Shown one piece after another: positions 1-6,003 of a stretch of DNA of 6,550 bases (the first letter of the stretch is position 1; each line of letters opens with the position of its first letter). The notes under the pieces are model-generated. The model was given only the letters and a program-made list of their open reading frames with translations. It did not search any database and was not told the DNA's origin. The position numbers and the translations under genes were made by a program. Source of the stretch: Methanobacteriota archaeon (GTDB lineage Archaea; Thermoplasmatota; E2; DHVEG-1). The stretch spans positions 1-6,550 of the forward strand of contig JAPKYG010000063.1 in the NCBI GenBank assembly GCA_026394435.1, in the 5' to 3' direction.

Positions 1-590
1 CTATCTAACTCTGAAATAATATCTTTTACTGGGAGGAAAGCATTCAGGGAAAGACGTGTATCTTTGCTATAGACAAAAGAGGCTTGTGAGTAAAAAAGAT
101 TTTCAGCGGTTGAATCAGCCATATTCGGATTAAAATTACCAATATTCGCCAATCGTGATGTCCTCCAATTTAAATTCAGTTGAGCATAGATCCGTAACGA
201 TGCGCCAATGCCTCCTGTAAAAATAGAGAAATCGGTAAAGATGGAGACTTGTTTTCCTGTAGAGCCTGCCGTGGAAACAATCCGTGTGTTCTCCTTGTTA
301 TATCCTCTTGGGAGGATCCCATTTGGAAAATGTTCTACAATGTCTTGTTTTGAAATAAAAGGGAGTTTTGTAACGTCCTTTATTCCTTTGATATCGTTTG
401 GATGAAGACCAGCAGCTTGATATTTTATATGATAGAGAGGAACCGTATCAGCGTACCTTACAATCCTCCGAAGGGTTTTATCTCGGTATTTGTTGATTTT
501 TTCAGGAGAGAGTGCTCGTAATCTCTGTGCATCAAAAAGAAAATTTTTTAAAAAAGGGATACCGGTAACAGGGTTAAGAAACGGGTTCAT
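1..590 (-). CDS. PaaK/CapK-family adenylate-forming ligase (phenylacetate-CoA ligase / coenzyme F390 synthetase-like), N-terminal part
   Basis: About 196 residues of an ANL-superfamily ligase are visible; the reading frame is open to the left edge, so the C-terminal half lies outside. The start MNPFLNPVTGIPF leads into a helical segment typical of PaaK/CapK proteins (LRRIVRYADTVPLYHIKY, then GLHPNDIKGI and KLPFISKQDIVEHFP). The nucleotide-binding loop is STAGSTGKQV, the family's version of the SSGTTG loop. Family members activate a carboxylic acid with ATP and usually pass it to CoA or another acceptor; the substrate cannot be read from this half. The start at 590 is chosen because it gives the normal family N-terminus and has AGGTGA four bases upstream. 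A tandem duplication supplies an identical start and Shine-Dalgarno sequence at 680, which would add a 30-residue repeat. The gene is divergent from the cysteate synthase fusion. Confidence 0.82.
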   Translation of the reverse strand, partial: MNPFLNPVTGIPFLKNFLFDAQRLRALSPEKINKYRDKTLRRIVRYADTVPLYHIKYQAAGLHPNDIKGIKDVTKLPFISKQDIVEHFPNGILPRGYNKENTRIVSTAGSTGKQVSIFTDFSIFTGGIGASLRIYAQLNLNWRTSRLANIGNFNPNMADSTAENLFYSQASFVYSKDTRLSLNAFLPVKDIISELD

Positions 591-706
591 GCGCTCACCT
601 GTATCAATACAAATATGTGCATCAAAAAGAAAATTTTTTAAAAAAGGGATACCGGTAACAGGGTTAAGAAACGGGTTCATGCGCTCACCTGTATCAATAC
701 AAATAT
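526..706. repeat. Perfect 90-bp tandem duplication at the 5' end of the PaaK-like gene
   Basis: Bases 526-615 are repeated exactly at 616-705, and one further base (706) also matches. The identity stops abruptly on both sides. The unit covers the first 21 codons of the PaaK-like gene, its ATG, its AGGTGA ribosome binding site and about 20 bp of leader. Because 90 is a multiple of three and the unit contains no stop on the minus strand, the frame stays open from an upstream ATG at 680 into the normal start at 590. The lack of any mismatch means either a very recent duplication or an assembly error. The unit contains A- and T-runs but no longer homology at its junctions than a single base. Confidence 0.97.
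595..600 (-). promoter_or_regulatory. Ribosome binding site AGGTGA of the PaaK-like gene (a second copy at 685-690)
   Basis: On the minus strand AGGTGA sits four bases before the ATG at 590, matching the archaeal 16S 3' end (complement of UCACCU). The tandem duplication places an identical AGGTGA at 685-690, four bases before an in-frame ATG at 680. Both starts therefore look usable, and sequence alone cannot say which one ribosomes prefer. Confidence 0.7.
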
Positions 707-745
707 TAATAATATGTTTTATGATTGCGGGAATCGTGAAATATA
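701..745. promoter_or_regulatory. Candidate divergent promoter region with AT-rich palindrome
   Basis: The short gap between the divergent PaaK-like gene and the fusion gene contains a 13-bp perfect inverted repeat, ATATTA-A-TAATAT (703-715). The minus strand also reads TGTATATTTCA just inside the 5' end of the fusion gene (about 735-745). The second element is spaced to give a transcript that carries the AGGTGA site of the ligase gene, so it fits as that gene's TATA box. The palindrome could be a TATA/BRE element for the plus-strand gene or an operator. Assignments rest on archaeal promoter spacing (TATA about 25 bases upstream of the transcription start) and are tentative. Confidence 0.3.
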
Positions 746-2748
746 CACTGAAATGTCTGAAATGCGGTAAGAGTTACTCTGAAGATCATTATATCTGTTC
801 CTGTGAAAATAAATGTGACGCGCTGTTAAAGACAGTCTATGAACAAAAAAGTTTTACCATCGATGAATCCTACCAAGGAATCTGGCGATATCATCAGTGG
901 CTTCCGATACAAAAAATTGACCAACGGCTTGTTGACCAAGGGAGTTCTTTTGTAACATATAAAAGTATAAAACTCGCGAAACAACTTGGACTGAAGAATC
1001 TTCTCATCTGCTTAAACGCATACCCGCATTGTCATACAGGGTCGTTTAAAGACCTTGAGGCAGAAGTGACCTTTCAACGGGTCATGGGCACAGTTGACTC
1101 AGGCAAACCCTTAGTAATGTCCTCTGATGGAAACAATGCGATATCTTTTGTGCATTATTCAAATGTGATTCGGTACCCAATTTTCTTATTTGCTACAGAA
1201 GATGCACGTCTGAGGCGAATCTGGTCCTTTTCCAAATCCAATCCCTACACACGTCTCTTTCCCATCGAGGGTGATTACTTTGATGCGATTAACCTTGGCA
1301 ATCAATTTTCCCATGTCGAAGGGTATCTCTCCGAGGGAGGTTTCCGCAATGTCGCTCGTCGAGATAGCGTCGGAACAATGATGTTAGATGTGACTCGGCT
1401 CATGGGTCATCTCCCTGATCATTATTTTCAGGCACTTGGTTCAGGACCTGGTGCCATCGGAGCCCACGAAGCAGCAGAACGACTCATCCTTGATGGACGG
1501 TATGGAAACAAGTTACCAAAAATTCATGGCGCTCAAAATTACCCTTATGTTCCGATGTACGAAGCATGGAAAAATCATTCTCGAGCAATTGATGAACGAT
1601 TTCAAAAAGAGTCGGCAAAACAATTAATTGACCAAACCTCAGCGCATGTGCTAACAAATCGCTTTCCCGCGTATTCTCTCATCGGTGGCATCTATGACGT
1701 GCTACAAGCAACCAAAGGAGAGATGTACAGCGTTACCAACGAAGAAATTGAAAAAGCCCAGGTGTTATTTGAAAAACTAGAAGGCATCAGCATTGTTCCT
1801 GAGGCAGGGGTAACCATCGCGTCATTACAACAAGCAATAAGCAAAGAAACTATCTCACCACAGGATTTCATTTTAGTAAACATAACCGGCGGTGGTAGAA
1901 AAGAGATTAAAAGAGAACGAATGCATATAGAACCATATAAATTTCTTACAAAAAAACTACAGATAAACCAAAAGTCATTAGAGGAAAAAATACAACATTC
2001 AAAGGAACTGATCCAAGAATCTATTCAAACGTATGGGAACCAAGTCGCTGTTGCCTGCAGCTGGGGAAAAGACAGCATGGTTCTGCTGCATCTCGCCAGA
2101 AGCATAAACCCAGATATCCCCATCTTCTCCGTTTTAACAATACATAAACCAAAGGAGACCTTTGAATTTGTTGTAAAGGTTATACAACAATACAATATCA
2201 AACCACACATTTTCATGGTTGGAGACACGATACCAGAGGTGCTTAAGAAAAACAACATTACTGTCACATTATTACCCATGGAGCAGTATCGCATACAAGT
2301 AGAAAAAATAAAAAAAGAAACAGGAAATGAAATCTACTACGAAGACCCTGATCTCTGCTGTAAATTATTAAAAGTCGTTCCTGTCCGTTATGCGTATACT
2401 ACTCTCGGATTACAAGCATGGTTCAGCGGACTACGAAACACAGAAGGATACACCAGGAAGTATATACCTGAAATAGAAAAAATAAGTGAACACGAAACAA
2501 AAATCAACCCCATTCTCACCTGGACTGAAGAGGAAATATGGAAATATATTAAAAACAATAAACTTCTTGCGCATCCCTGGTATAAAAAAAAGTATGACGA
2601 TGGCCGAAGAATCCGATCTCTGGGATGTAACCCTTGCACAGTCCCAATTTTCGATCATGAAAGTGAACGAGATGGTCGATGGAGGAAAACCCTTAAAAAA
2701 GGAGGGGAATGTGGTATACATACACGATCATCAAGTGAGAGGACATGA
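721..2748 (+). CDS. Fusion protein: cysteate synthase-like PLP enzyme + [4Fe-4S] APS reductase-like domain
   Basis: This 675-residue protein has two catalytic parts. Residues 1 to about 400 resemble archaeal cysteate synthase, a threonine-synthase-fold (type II) PLP enzyme that makes L-cysteate from O-phosphoserine and sulfite. Visible are an N-terminal Cys cluster (C12, C15, C26, C28, C32), GIWRYHQWLP, the PLP lysine K110 in TGSFKDLEA, SSDGNNAIS, the glycine loop GSGPGAIG (240-247) and NITGGG near the domain end. After a charged helical linker, residues about 425-675 form a CysH-type reductase: PP-loop SWGKDS (447-452), CC (546-547) with CNPC (636-639) as expected for the cluster of APS reductases, and the catalytic ECGIHT (C663). 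APS reduction yields sulfite, the substrate of the first domain. The ATG at 721 is preferred, though no clear Shine-Dalgarno precedes it; GTG at 736 is an alternative. The frame open upstream of 721 is antisense to the ligase gene. Confidence 0.88.
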   Translation: MIAGIVKYTLKCLKCGKSYSEDHYICSCENKCDALLKTVYEQKSFTIDESYQGIWRYHQWLPIQKIDQRLVDQGSSFVTYKSIKLAKQLGLKNLLICLNAYPHCHTGSFKDLEAEVTFQRVMGTVDSGKPLVMSSDGNNAISFVHYSNVIRYPIFLFATEDARLRRIWSFSKSNPYTRLFPIEGDYFDAINLGNQFSHVEGYLSEGGFRNVARRDSVGTMMLDVTRLMGHLPDHYFQALGSGPGAIGAHEAAERLILDGRYGNKLPKIHGAQNYPYVPMYEAWKNHSRAIDERFQKESAKQLIDQTSAHVLTNRFPAYSLIGGIYDVLQATKGEMYSVTNEEIEKAQVLFEKLEGISIVPEAGVTIASLQQAISKETISPQDFILVNITGGGRKEIKRERMHIEPYKFLTKKLQINQKSLEEKIQHSKELIQESIQTYGNQVAVACSWGKDSMVLLHLARSINPDIPIFSVLTIHKPKETFEFVVKVIQQYNIKPHIFMVGDTIPEVLKKNNITVTLLPMEQYRIQVEKIKKETGNEIYYEDPDLCCKLLKVVPVRYAYTTLGLQAWFSGLRNTEGYTRKYIPEIEKISEHETKINPILTWTEEEIWKYIKNNKLLAHPWYKKKYDDGRRIRSLGCNPCTVPIFDHESERDGRWRKTLKKGGECGIHTRSSSERT

Positions 2749-3365
2749 GAATCGCTAAAGGTTGTTGGCCCTGGGTTATACCCCCTTTATTGCTGAGCAT
2801 ATTTTTTGCCGTACTCTGTTGGTTTTCGCTTTGGTTTCTCTCCCTCTTTATCCCTATTTTTTGTGTACTTGTTTTCTTCCTCATTTTCTTCCGGGATCCC
2901 GAACGAAATATCGGTGAAGGCATCATCGCTCCAGCAGATGGACAAATCAGAGACATTAAACAAGAGAAAGACCAGTATCTCATCTCTACCTTCATGGAGG
3001 TCAACAATGTCCACGTCAACAGAATGCCAATCGACGGAAGGATCATACAGATGTCTCATTTCCCGGGGCATCATCTCAGAGCATGGAAAAAAGAATCAGA
3101 TCTCAATGAGAGAGTAGTCATAACAATTGAGACGGAGATAGGCGAAGTAAAAGTAGTGCAACTCGCAGGGCTCATAGCACGCCGTGTATACCCGTACATC
3201 AAAGAAGGAGATACACTTAAAAAAGGGGATAGAATCGGAATTATTCGACTGGGTTCACGGGTGGATGTCTACTTACCAGTTAATAAAATAAAAGAAATTT
3301 CTATAAAAATTGGAGATCCAGTGAAAGCAGGGGAAGACACGATCGCCTTCATCAACGAGAAATAA
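2745..3365 (+). CDS. Phosphatidylserine decarboxylase-related protein (probable archaetidylserine decarboxylase proenzyme)
   Basis: A 206-residue pyruvoyl-dependent decarboxylase of the short PSD type. Two hydrophobic helices (about residues 9-28 and 30-49) are followed by FFRDPER (48-54), APADG (62-66), FMEVNNVHVNRMPIDG (83-98) and the self-cleavage site LGS in IIRLGSRVDVYLP. Cleavage between G170 and S171 would create the pyruvoyl group on the small subunit. In archaea such enzymes are expected to convert archaetidylserine to archaetidylethanolamine at the membrane. The ATG overlaps the stop of the fusion gene (ATGA), with GAGAGG just upstream, so the two are almost certainly translationally coupled. 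That coupling to a cysteate-forming enzyme leaves open a sulfonated substrate such as a cysteate headgroup; this is inference only. Length and motifs are complete. Confidence 0.9.
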   Translation: MRIAKGCWPWVIPPLLLSIFFAVLCWFSLWFLSLFIPIFCVLVFFLIFFRDPERNIGEGIIAPADGQIRDIKQEKDQYLISTFMEVNNVHVNRMPIDGRIIQMSHFPGHHLRAWKKESDLNERVVITIETEIGEVKVVQLAGLIARRVYPYIKEGDTLKKGDRIGIIRLGSRVDVYLPVNKIKEISIKIGDPVKAGEDTIAFINEK

Positions 3366-3374
3366 AAAGTTTTG

Positions 3375-3425
3375 TGCTATTCTCAGGTTTTTATTCTTTT
3401 TCAGCCTTTTTTGCCTTTTTTTTAC
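3375..3425 (+). terminator. Oligo-T tracts after the decarboxylase gene
   Basis: Downstream of the plus-strand stop there is a series of T-runs (3388-3392, 3397-3401, 3407-3412 and an eight-T run at 3416-3423). Archaeal RNA polymerase terminates at such tracts without needing a hairpin. They lie inside the 3' end of the convergent kptA, where they encode the lysine-rich tail, so they may be a by-product of that coding sequence. Confidence 0.35.
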
Positions 3426-4179
3426 TCTTTGGCTTCGATTTCGGTTTCTTTTCCTGTTCTTCGACCATTGCGGGCTCATTTGATGGTTCTTCAGACGGAG
3501 ACTCTTCGGTTTTTGTAGGTTCCATTGATGATTCTTTAGTTGTAGTTACTTCAGCTTTTGAGATATATTTTGCATCAATCCGATCTGTTACGTACACATC
3601 TTTTCCAGCTCGATAGATCTGTACTCCATCTTCTTTTGCTTTCTTTCCATCAATCCGTAAAAGAAGCGGCTCCTCAGTTCTGACTTTCCCGGCCTCAACT
3701 GCTTTCTCAATGCTGCCGCTGAGATGCACGTTTTTCCGATCAATCGGATTCAACCCACCCTCAAGAATAATGTCGATTTCTTCCTCGGTCACAGGGTAAT
3801 AAAACTCATCGATCTCCGCAGGTGGTAGATCATCAAGCCGTATATCAATGGTATGACCATAGGTCGCTCGGATCATGCCACCGTCAATCTGATATCGACC
3901 CTTAGGGTCTGTAAGCGCAATCGCCTCAATATGGTGCTCTCGTAGCCATTGGAACCCTGACCTGCTGACGCCTACTGCTTCCACAAACTCGGAGATATCG
4001 ACCCAACCGTGACCATCAACCATGATACCAAGTTTCTCCGGGAAATGCCGAAGCACTCCAGCCATGATTCGGCCAAGGGAATCAAGTTCACGATCACTCA
4101 TCAGGAATTTTCCTTTTGTATTGCACACCGGGCAGGTTTCCCCACGGTAATACCCGTGTTCGTCACATTTTCCTAGCAT
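3391..4179 (-). CDS. kptA: RNA 2'-phosphotransferase (Tpt1/KptA family) with zinc-ribbon N-terminus
   Basis: A 262-residue protein, with the start at 4179 chosen because it places MLGKCDEHGYYRGETCPVC directly at the N-terminus. KptA/Tpt1 removes a 2'-phosphate from RNA by transferring it to NAD+, giving ADP-ribose 1'',2''-cyclic phosphate. Features in order: a putative zinc ribbon (C5, H8, C16, C19); a winged-helix part with LRHFPEKLG supplying the Arg-His pair (R44, H45); KGRYQI and IRATYGHT (R104); then EGGLNPIDRKNVHLS and a late Arg (R167). The bacterial LYHGT motif is replaced by FYYPVT; from memory, other archaeal members are similar here. Residues about 207-262 are a low-complexity tail, first Ser/Glu/Pro/Thr-rich, then Lys-rich, probably disordered. 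A longer frame opens at 4254 but would cover the divergent promoter and the rpiA start. Confidence 0.9.
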   Translation of the reverse strand: MLGKCDEHGYYRGETCPVCNTKGKFLMSDRELDSLGRIMAGVLRHFPEKLGIMVDGHGWVDISEFVEAVGVSRSGFQWLREHHIEAIALTDPKGRYQIDGGMIRATYGHTIDIRLDDLPPAEIDEFYYPVTEEEIDIILEGGLNPIDRKNVHLSGSIEKAVEAGKVRTEEPLLLRIDGKKAKEDGVQIYRAGKDVYVTDRIDAKYISKAEVTTTKESSMEPTKTEESPSEEPSNEPAMVEEQEKKPKSKPKSKKKAKKAEKE

Positions 4180-4205
4180 ATTTCCAAGTTCCGTAATAGC
4201 ATAAG

Positions 4206-4214
4206 ATGTATAAG
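4206..4214. promoter_or_regulatory. Candidate shared TATA element for divergent kptA and rpiA
   Basis: The 74-bp gap between the two starts contains ATGTATAAG, which reads CTTATACAT on the other strand. On the plus strand it lies about 43 bases before the rpiA ATG, predicting a leader of under 20 nt that includes GGTGGA (4245-4250). On the minus strand it lies about 32 bases before the kptA ATG, predicting a nearly leaderless transcript, which fits the lack of a good Shine-Dalgarno there. It is the only convincing TATA-like stretch in the gap. Confidence 0.4.
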
Positions 4215-4253
4215 TTTTTGTATTCGTTGTTCCATTACCCGTTCGGTGGACCA

Positions 4254-4946
4254 ATGGAACAAGAAGAGATGAAAAAACTAGCTGCGGAAAAAGCGGTACA
4301 GTATATTGAAGACGGGATGGTCATCGGGCTGGGAACAGGGTCAACTGTTGAGTTCGCGATAAAAAAAATCGGAGAGATGGTAAAAGGCGGTTTGAAAATC
4401 GATGGGATCCCTACATCACTGAAGACCAAGAGGTTAGCCGCTGAACTGAAAATCCCATTGCTAGAGCTTGATGATCGCATCGAAATTGATGTCACCATTG
4501 ATGGCGCTGATGAAGTAGATTCAAATCTGAATTTGATTAAAGGCGGCGGCGGTTCCCTAACAAGGGAAAAGATTATTGCGTACCATTCAAAAAAAGTCAT
4601 TATCATTGTGGATGAGACAAAAATCGTGAAAGGCCTGGGATGTGACTCGTTTTTACCTGTTGAGGTCACAAAGTTCGGGTGGCTAGCAACCAAGAAAGCG
4701 CTGGAGGGCCTTGGGTGTACCGGGGAACTACGCAAGATCATGGATGAGGCATTTATCACAGATAATCAGAATTACATTATTGATTGTGATTTTGGCAAGA
4801 TTGCTGACCCTGAGGCATTGGAAAAAGAAATCAACAATATCCCAGGTGTCTTAGACAATGGGTTGTTCATCGGCCTAGCTGACGAGGTTATTGTGGGGAG
4901 TAAACAAGGAATGATGACGTTGGAACGACAAGATATCGTGCAATAA
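4254..4946 (+). CDS. rpiA: Ribose-5-phosphate isomerase A
   Basis: A 230-residue cytosolic enzyme interconverting ribose 5-phosphate and ribulose 5-phosphate; in archaea it typically supplies ribose phosphate for nucleotides from the ribulose monophosphate or pentose phosphate routes. Diagnostic motifs are all present: the phosphate-binding loop GLGTGSTVEFAI (25-36), DGADEVD (83-89) and KGGGGSLTREK (96-106). D83, D86, K96 and E105 correspond to E. coli D81, D84, K94 and E103. The conserved KFGW and the C-terminal DNGLFIGLADEVIVG are also present. Length is normal. The ATG at 4254 is chosen because family proteins begin a few residues before KKLAAEKAVQYI and GGTGGA lies three bases upstream; the extension to 4206 would overlap the promoter. 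It is probably the first gene of a plus-strand operon with the following membrane proteins. Confidence 0.96.
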   Translation: MEQEEMKKLAAEKAVQYIEDGMVIGLGTGSTVEFAIKKIGEMVKGGLKIDGIPTSLKTKRLAAELKIPLLELDDRIEIDVTIDGADEVDSNLNLIKGGGGSLTREKIIAYHSKKVIIIVDETKIVKGLGCDSFLPVEVTKFGWLATKKALEGLGCTGELRKIMDEAFITDNQNYIIDCDFGKIADPEALEKEINNIPGVLDNGLFIGLADEVIVGSKQGMMTLERQDIVQ

Positions 4947-4978
4947 TCCATGTTTTGTTCTCAGGACGGTTCATACGA

Positions 4979-5692
4979 ATGTTTTTCTCAGAGATGACCA
5001 CAAGAGATGCGTTCAAGTTAACAAAAAAGAAAATGACGGAGTACCAAACAGAGTTCTTAGAACGGATGAACGCAATCGAGGTTGATGCGCATTGGTTTCG
5101 CAGGGTGTTCCATACATTCGCAGCTTCGTTTTTATTCTACTATCTCCTACCAGATGAGGAATGGATTAACTCTGTAAAAATAGTATTGCCAGTCATCATT
5201 GTTTTATGCATGGTTGTCGTCGAATATCGAAGGATACGAGGAGACCTTGATCACCAACGGTTCTTTGGTCTGCGAAACTATGAGAAGAAACGGCCTGCAA
5301 GTTACCTGTATTTCGGCGTCGGTGTACTGATATTATTTCTGTTGTTTCCCCAGCAGATAGCGATTCCTTGCATACTCTGCGCGTCATTTACTGACCCCAT
5401 CATTGGCGAATCCCGATATTATCTTGGGAAAAAACGGGCGTACGCCATCGGTTTTGTCATTTCTGCATTTTTCTTCCTGGTGACATGGTATCGAGCAGAC
5501 GGGTGGGCCCTGATACTTGTTTCATTGCTTGGTGCAACAGGGGCAGTGATAGGTGAAGCAAGGAAACTCAAATTTGTTGATGATGATTTTATGATTCAGA
5601 TGGCTCCAGCTATTCTTCTGCTGTTGATGTGGCAAGGACTCTTGGCTATGGGGATTAATATGTTACCCCCACCACTGCTCCATCCCCTGTAA
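4979..5692 (+). CDS. CTP-dependent lipid-alcohol kinase-like membrane protein (dolichol/phytol kinase, DGK1/SEC59/VTE5 family)
   Basis: A 237-residue polytopic membrane protein with about six hydrophobic segments. Features point to the CTP-dependent polyprenol/diacylglycerol kinase family: WFRRVFHTFAAS near residue 39 matches the usual Arg-(Lys/Arg)-x-x-His before the first helix; the E-R pair in VVVEYRRIRG follows helix two; SFTDPIIGESRYYLGKKR (136-153) corresponds to the D-(A/P)-x-A-x-x-x-G-x-x-x-G-K region; and KFVDDDFMIQMAPAI resembles the conserved DDN-hydrophobic-P segment. The K-S-x-x-G-S signature after the GK motif is not well conserved, so activity on a specific alcohol is uncertain. 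In archaea a role in phosphorylating a prenyl alcohol (geranylgeraniol or dolichol) would fit. The ATG at 4979 is preferred, with a weak GGACGG upstream; TTG at 4955 and ATG at 4994 are alternatives. Confidence 0.68.
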   Translation: MFFSEMTTRDAFKLTKKKMTEYQTEFLERMNAIEVDAHWFRRVFHTFAASFLFYYLLPDEEWINSVKIVLPVIIVLCMVVVEYRRIRGDLDHQRFFGLRNYEKKRPASYLYFGVGVLILFLLFPQQIAIPCILCASFTDPIIGESRYYLGKKRAYAIGFVISAFFFLVTWYRADGWALILVSLLGATGAVIGEARKLKFVDDDFMIQMAPAILLLLMWQGLLAMGINMLPPPLLHPL

Positions 5693-5708
5693 TTTGAGAT
5701 GAATGCAT

Positions 5709-5966
5709 ATGGAAAATAAGAATGATACTCGGAAAGAAAATATTCAGAAACTCTTGTTACGGTTGGAGTTGTGGTTTGCTCCGGTGTTGATTATCGTACC
5801 GATTGGGGCTTCGTTGTTCTTTCTTTGGGATTGGTATGTGAGGGGGTTTTCTACAGGGTCTTCTTTGTATGATGGTGAATTACTAATAGGTTTGCTTCTT
5901 CTTATTGGAAACCTGATGTTTGATATTTTTTTTCTAAGATCACTACGCATTCTTAAGAAAAAGTAG
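5709..5966 (+). CDS. Small two-helix membrane protein of unknown function
   Basis: An 85-residue protein not recognised as any named family. A charged N-terminal stretch (MENKNDTRKENIQK) precedes a hydrophobic helix at about residues 20-42, a short polar loop, a second very hydrophobic helix at about 56-76 (GELLIGLLLLIGNLMFD), and a basic end RILKKK. The positive C-terminus suggests both ends face the cytoplasm with a short external loop. The second of two ATGs (5703, 5709) is chosen because GAGATGA lies six bases before it. The start is 16 bp after the preceding kinase-like gene, so it is probably co-transcribed. It looks coding because of this spacing, its ribosome binding site and the clean helix-loop-helix pattern. 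Confidence 0.65.
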   Translation: MENKNDTRKENIQKLLLRLELWFAPVLIIVPIGASLFFLWDWYVRGFSTGSSLYDGELLIGLLLLIGNLMFDIFFLRSLRILKKK

Positions 5967-6003
5967 TAGTATCGTTTTTAATTCGCCTGATTCTTCTTTT
6001 TTC
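5967..6003 (+). terminator. Oligo-T tracts between convergent genes
   Basis: The 11-bp gap after the small membrane protein and the adjoining 3' end of the dedA-like gene contain TTTTT (5975-5979) and a pyrimidine-rich TTCTTCTTTTTTCT stretch (5991-6004). These are plausible archaeal intrinsic termination sites for the plus-strand operon. No hairpin is obvious. Confidence 0.3.

Noticed and set aside
208..405. Plus-strand open frame of 65 codons
   Set aside because: It is antisense to the PaaK-like gene, which has clear family motifs on the minus strand.
526..706. CRISPR or regulatory repeat array
   Set aside because: There are only two directly adjacent 90-bp copies with no spacers, and they encode the ligase N-terminus; this is a plain tandem duplication.
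490..720. Upstream open frame extending the fusion protein by 77 residues
   Set aside because: It lies antisense to the ligase gene and contains the 90-bp duplication; its residues (two copies of a KRKFFKKGIPVTG segment) do not belong to cysteate synthase, whose normal N-terminus begins at about residue 7 of the 721 start.
2431..3117. Several overlapping frames around the fusion/decarboxylase junction on both strands
   Set aside because: All overlap strongly supported genes and show no domain-like sequence.
4206..4253. Longer start for rpiA at 4206
   Set aside because: It would begin inside the TATA-like element; the 4254 ATG has GGTGGA just upstream and matches the family length.
4180..4254. 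Longer start for kptA at 4254
   Set aside because: The extra 25 residues are low-quality Thr/Asn-rich sequence, cover the TATA-like element and overlap the rpiA start; the zinc ribbon starts cleanly at 4179.
4235..4759. Minus-strand 174-codon open frame
   Set aside because: It is antisense to rpiA, which has full catalytic motifs; the serine/proline-rich translation is a typical shadow.
4955..4978. TTG start for the kinase-like membrane protein
   Set aside because: The eight added residues show no family similarity and no ribosome binding site precedes them; the ATG at 4979 is simpler, though not proven.
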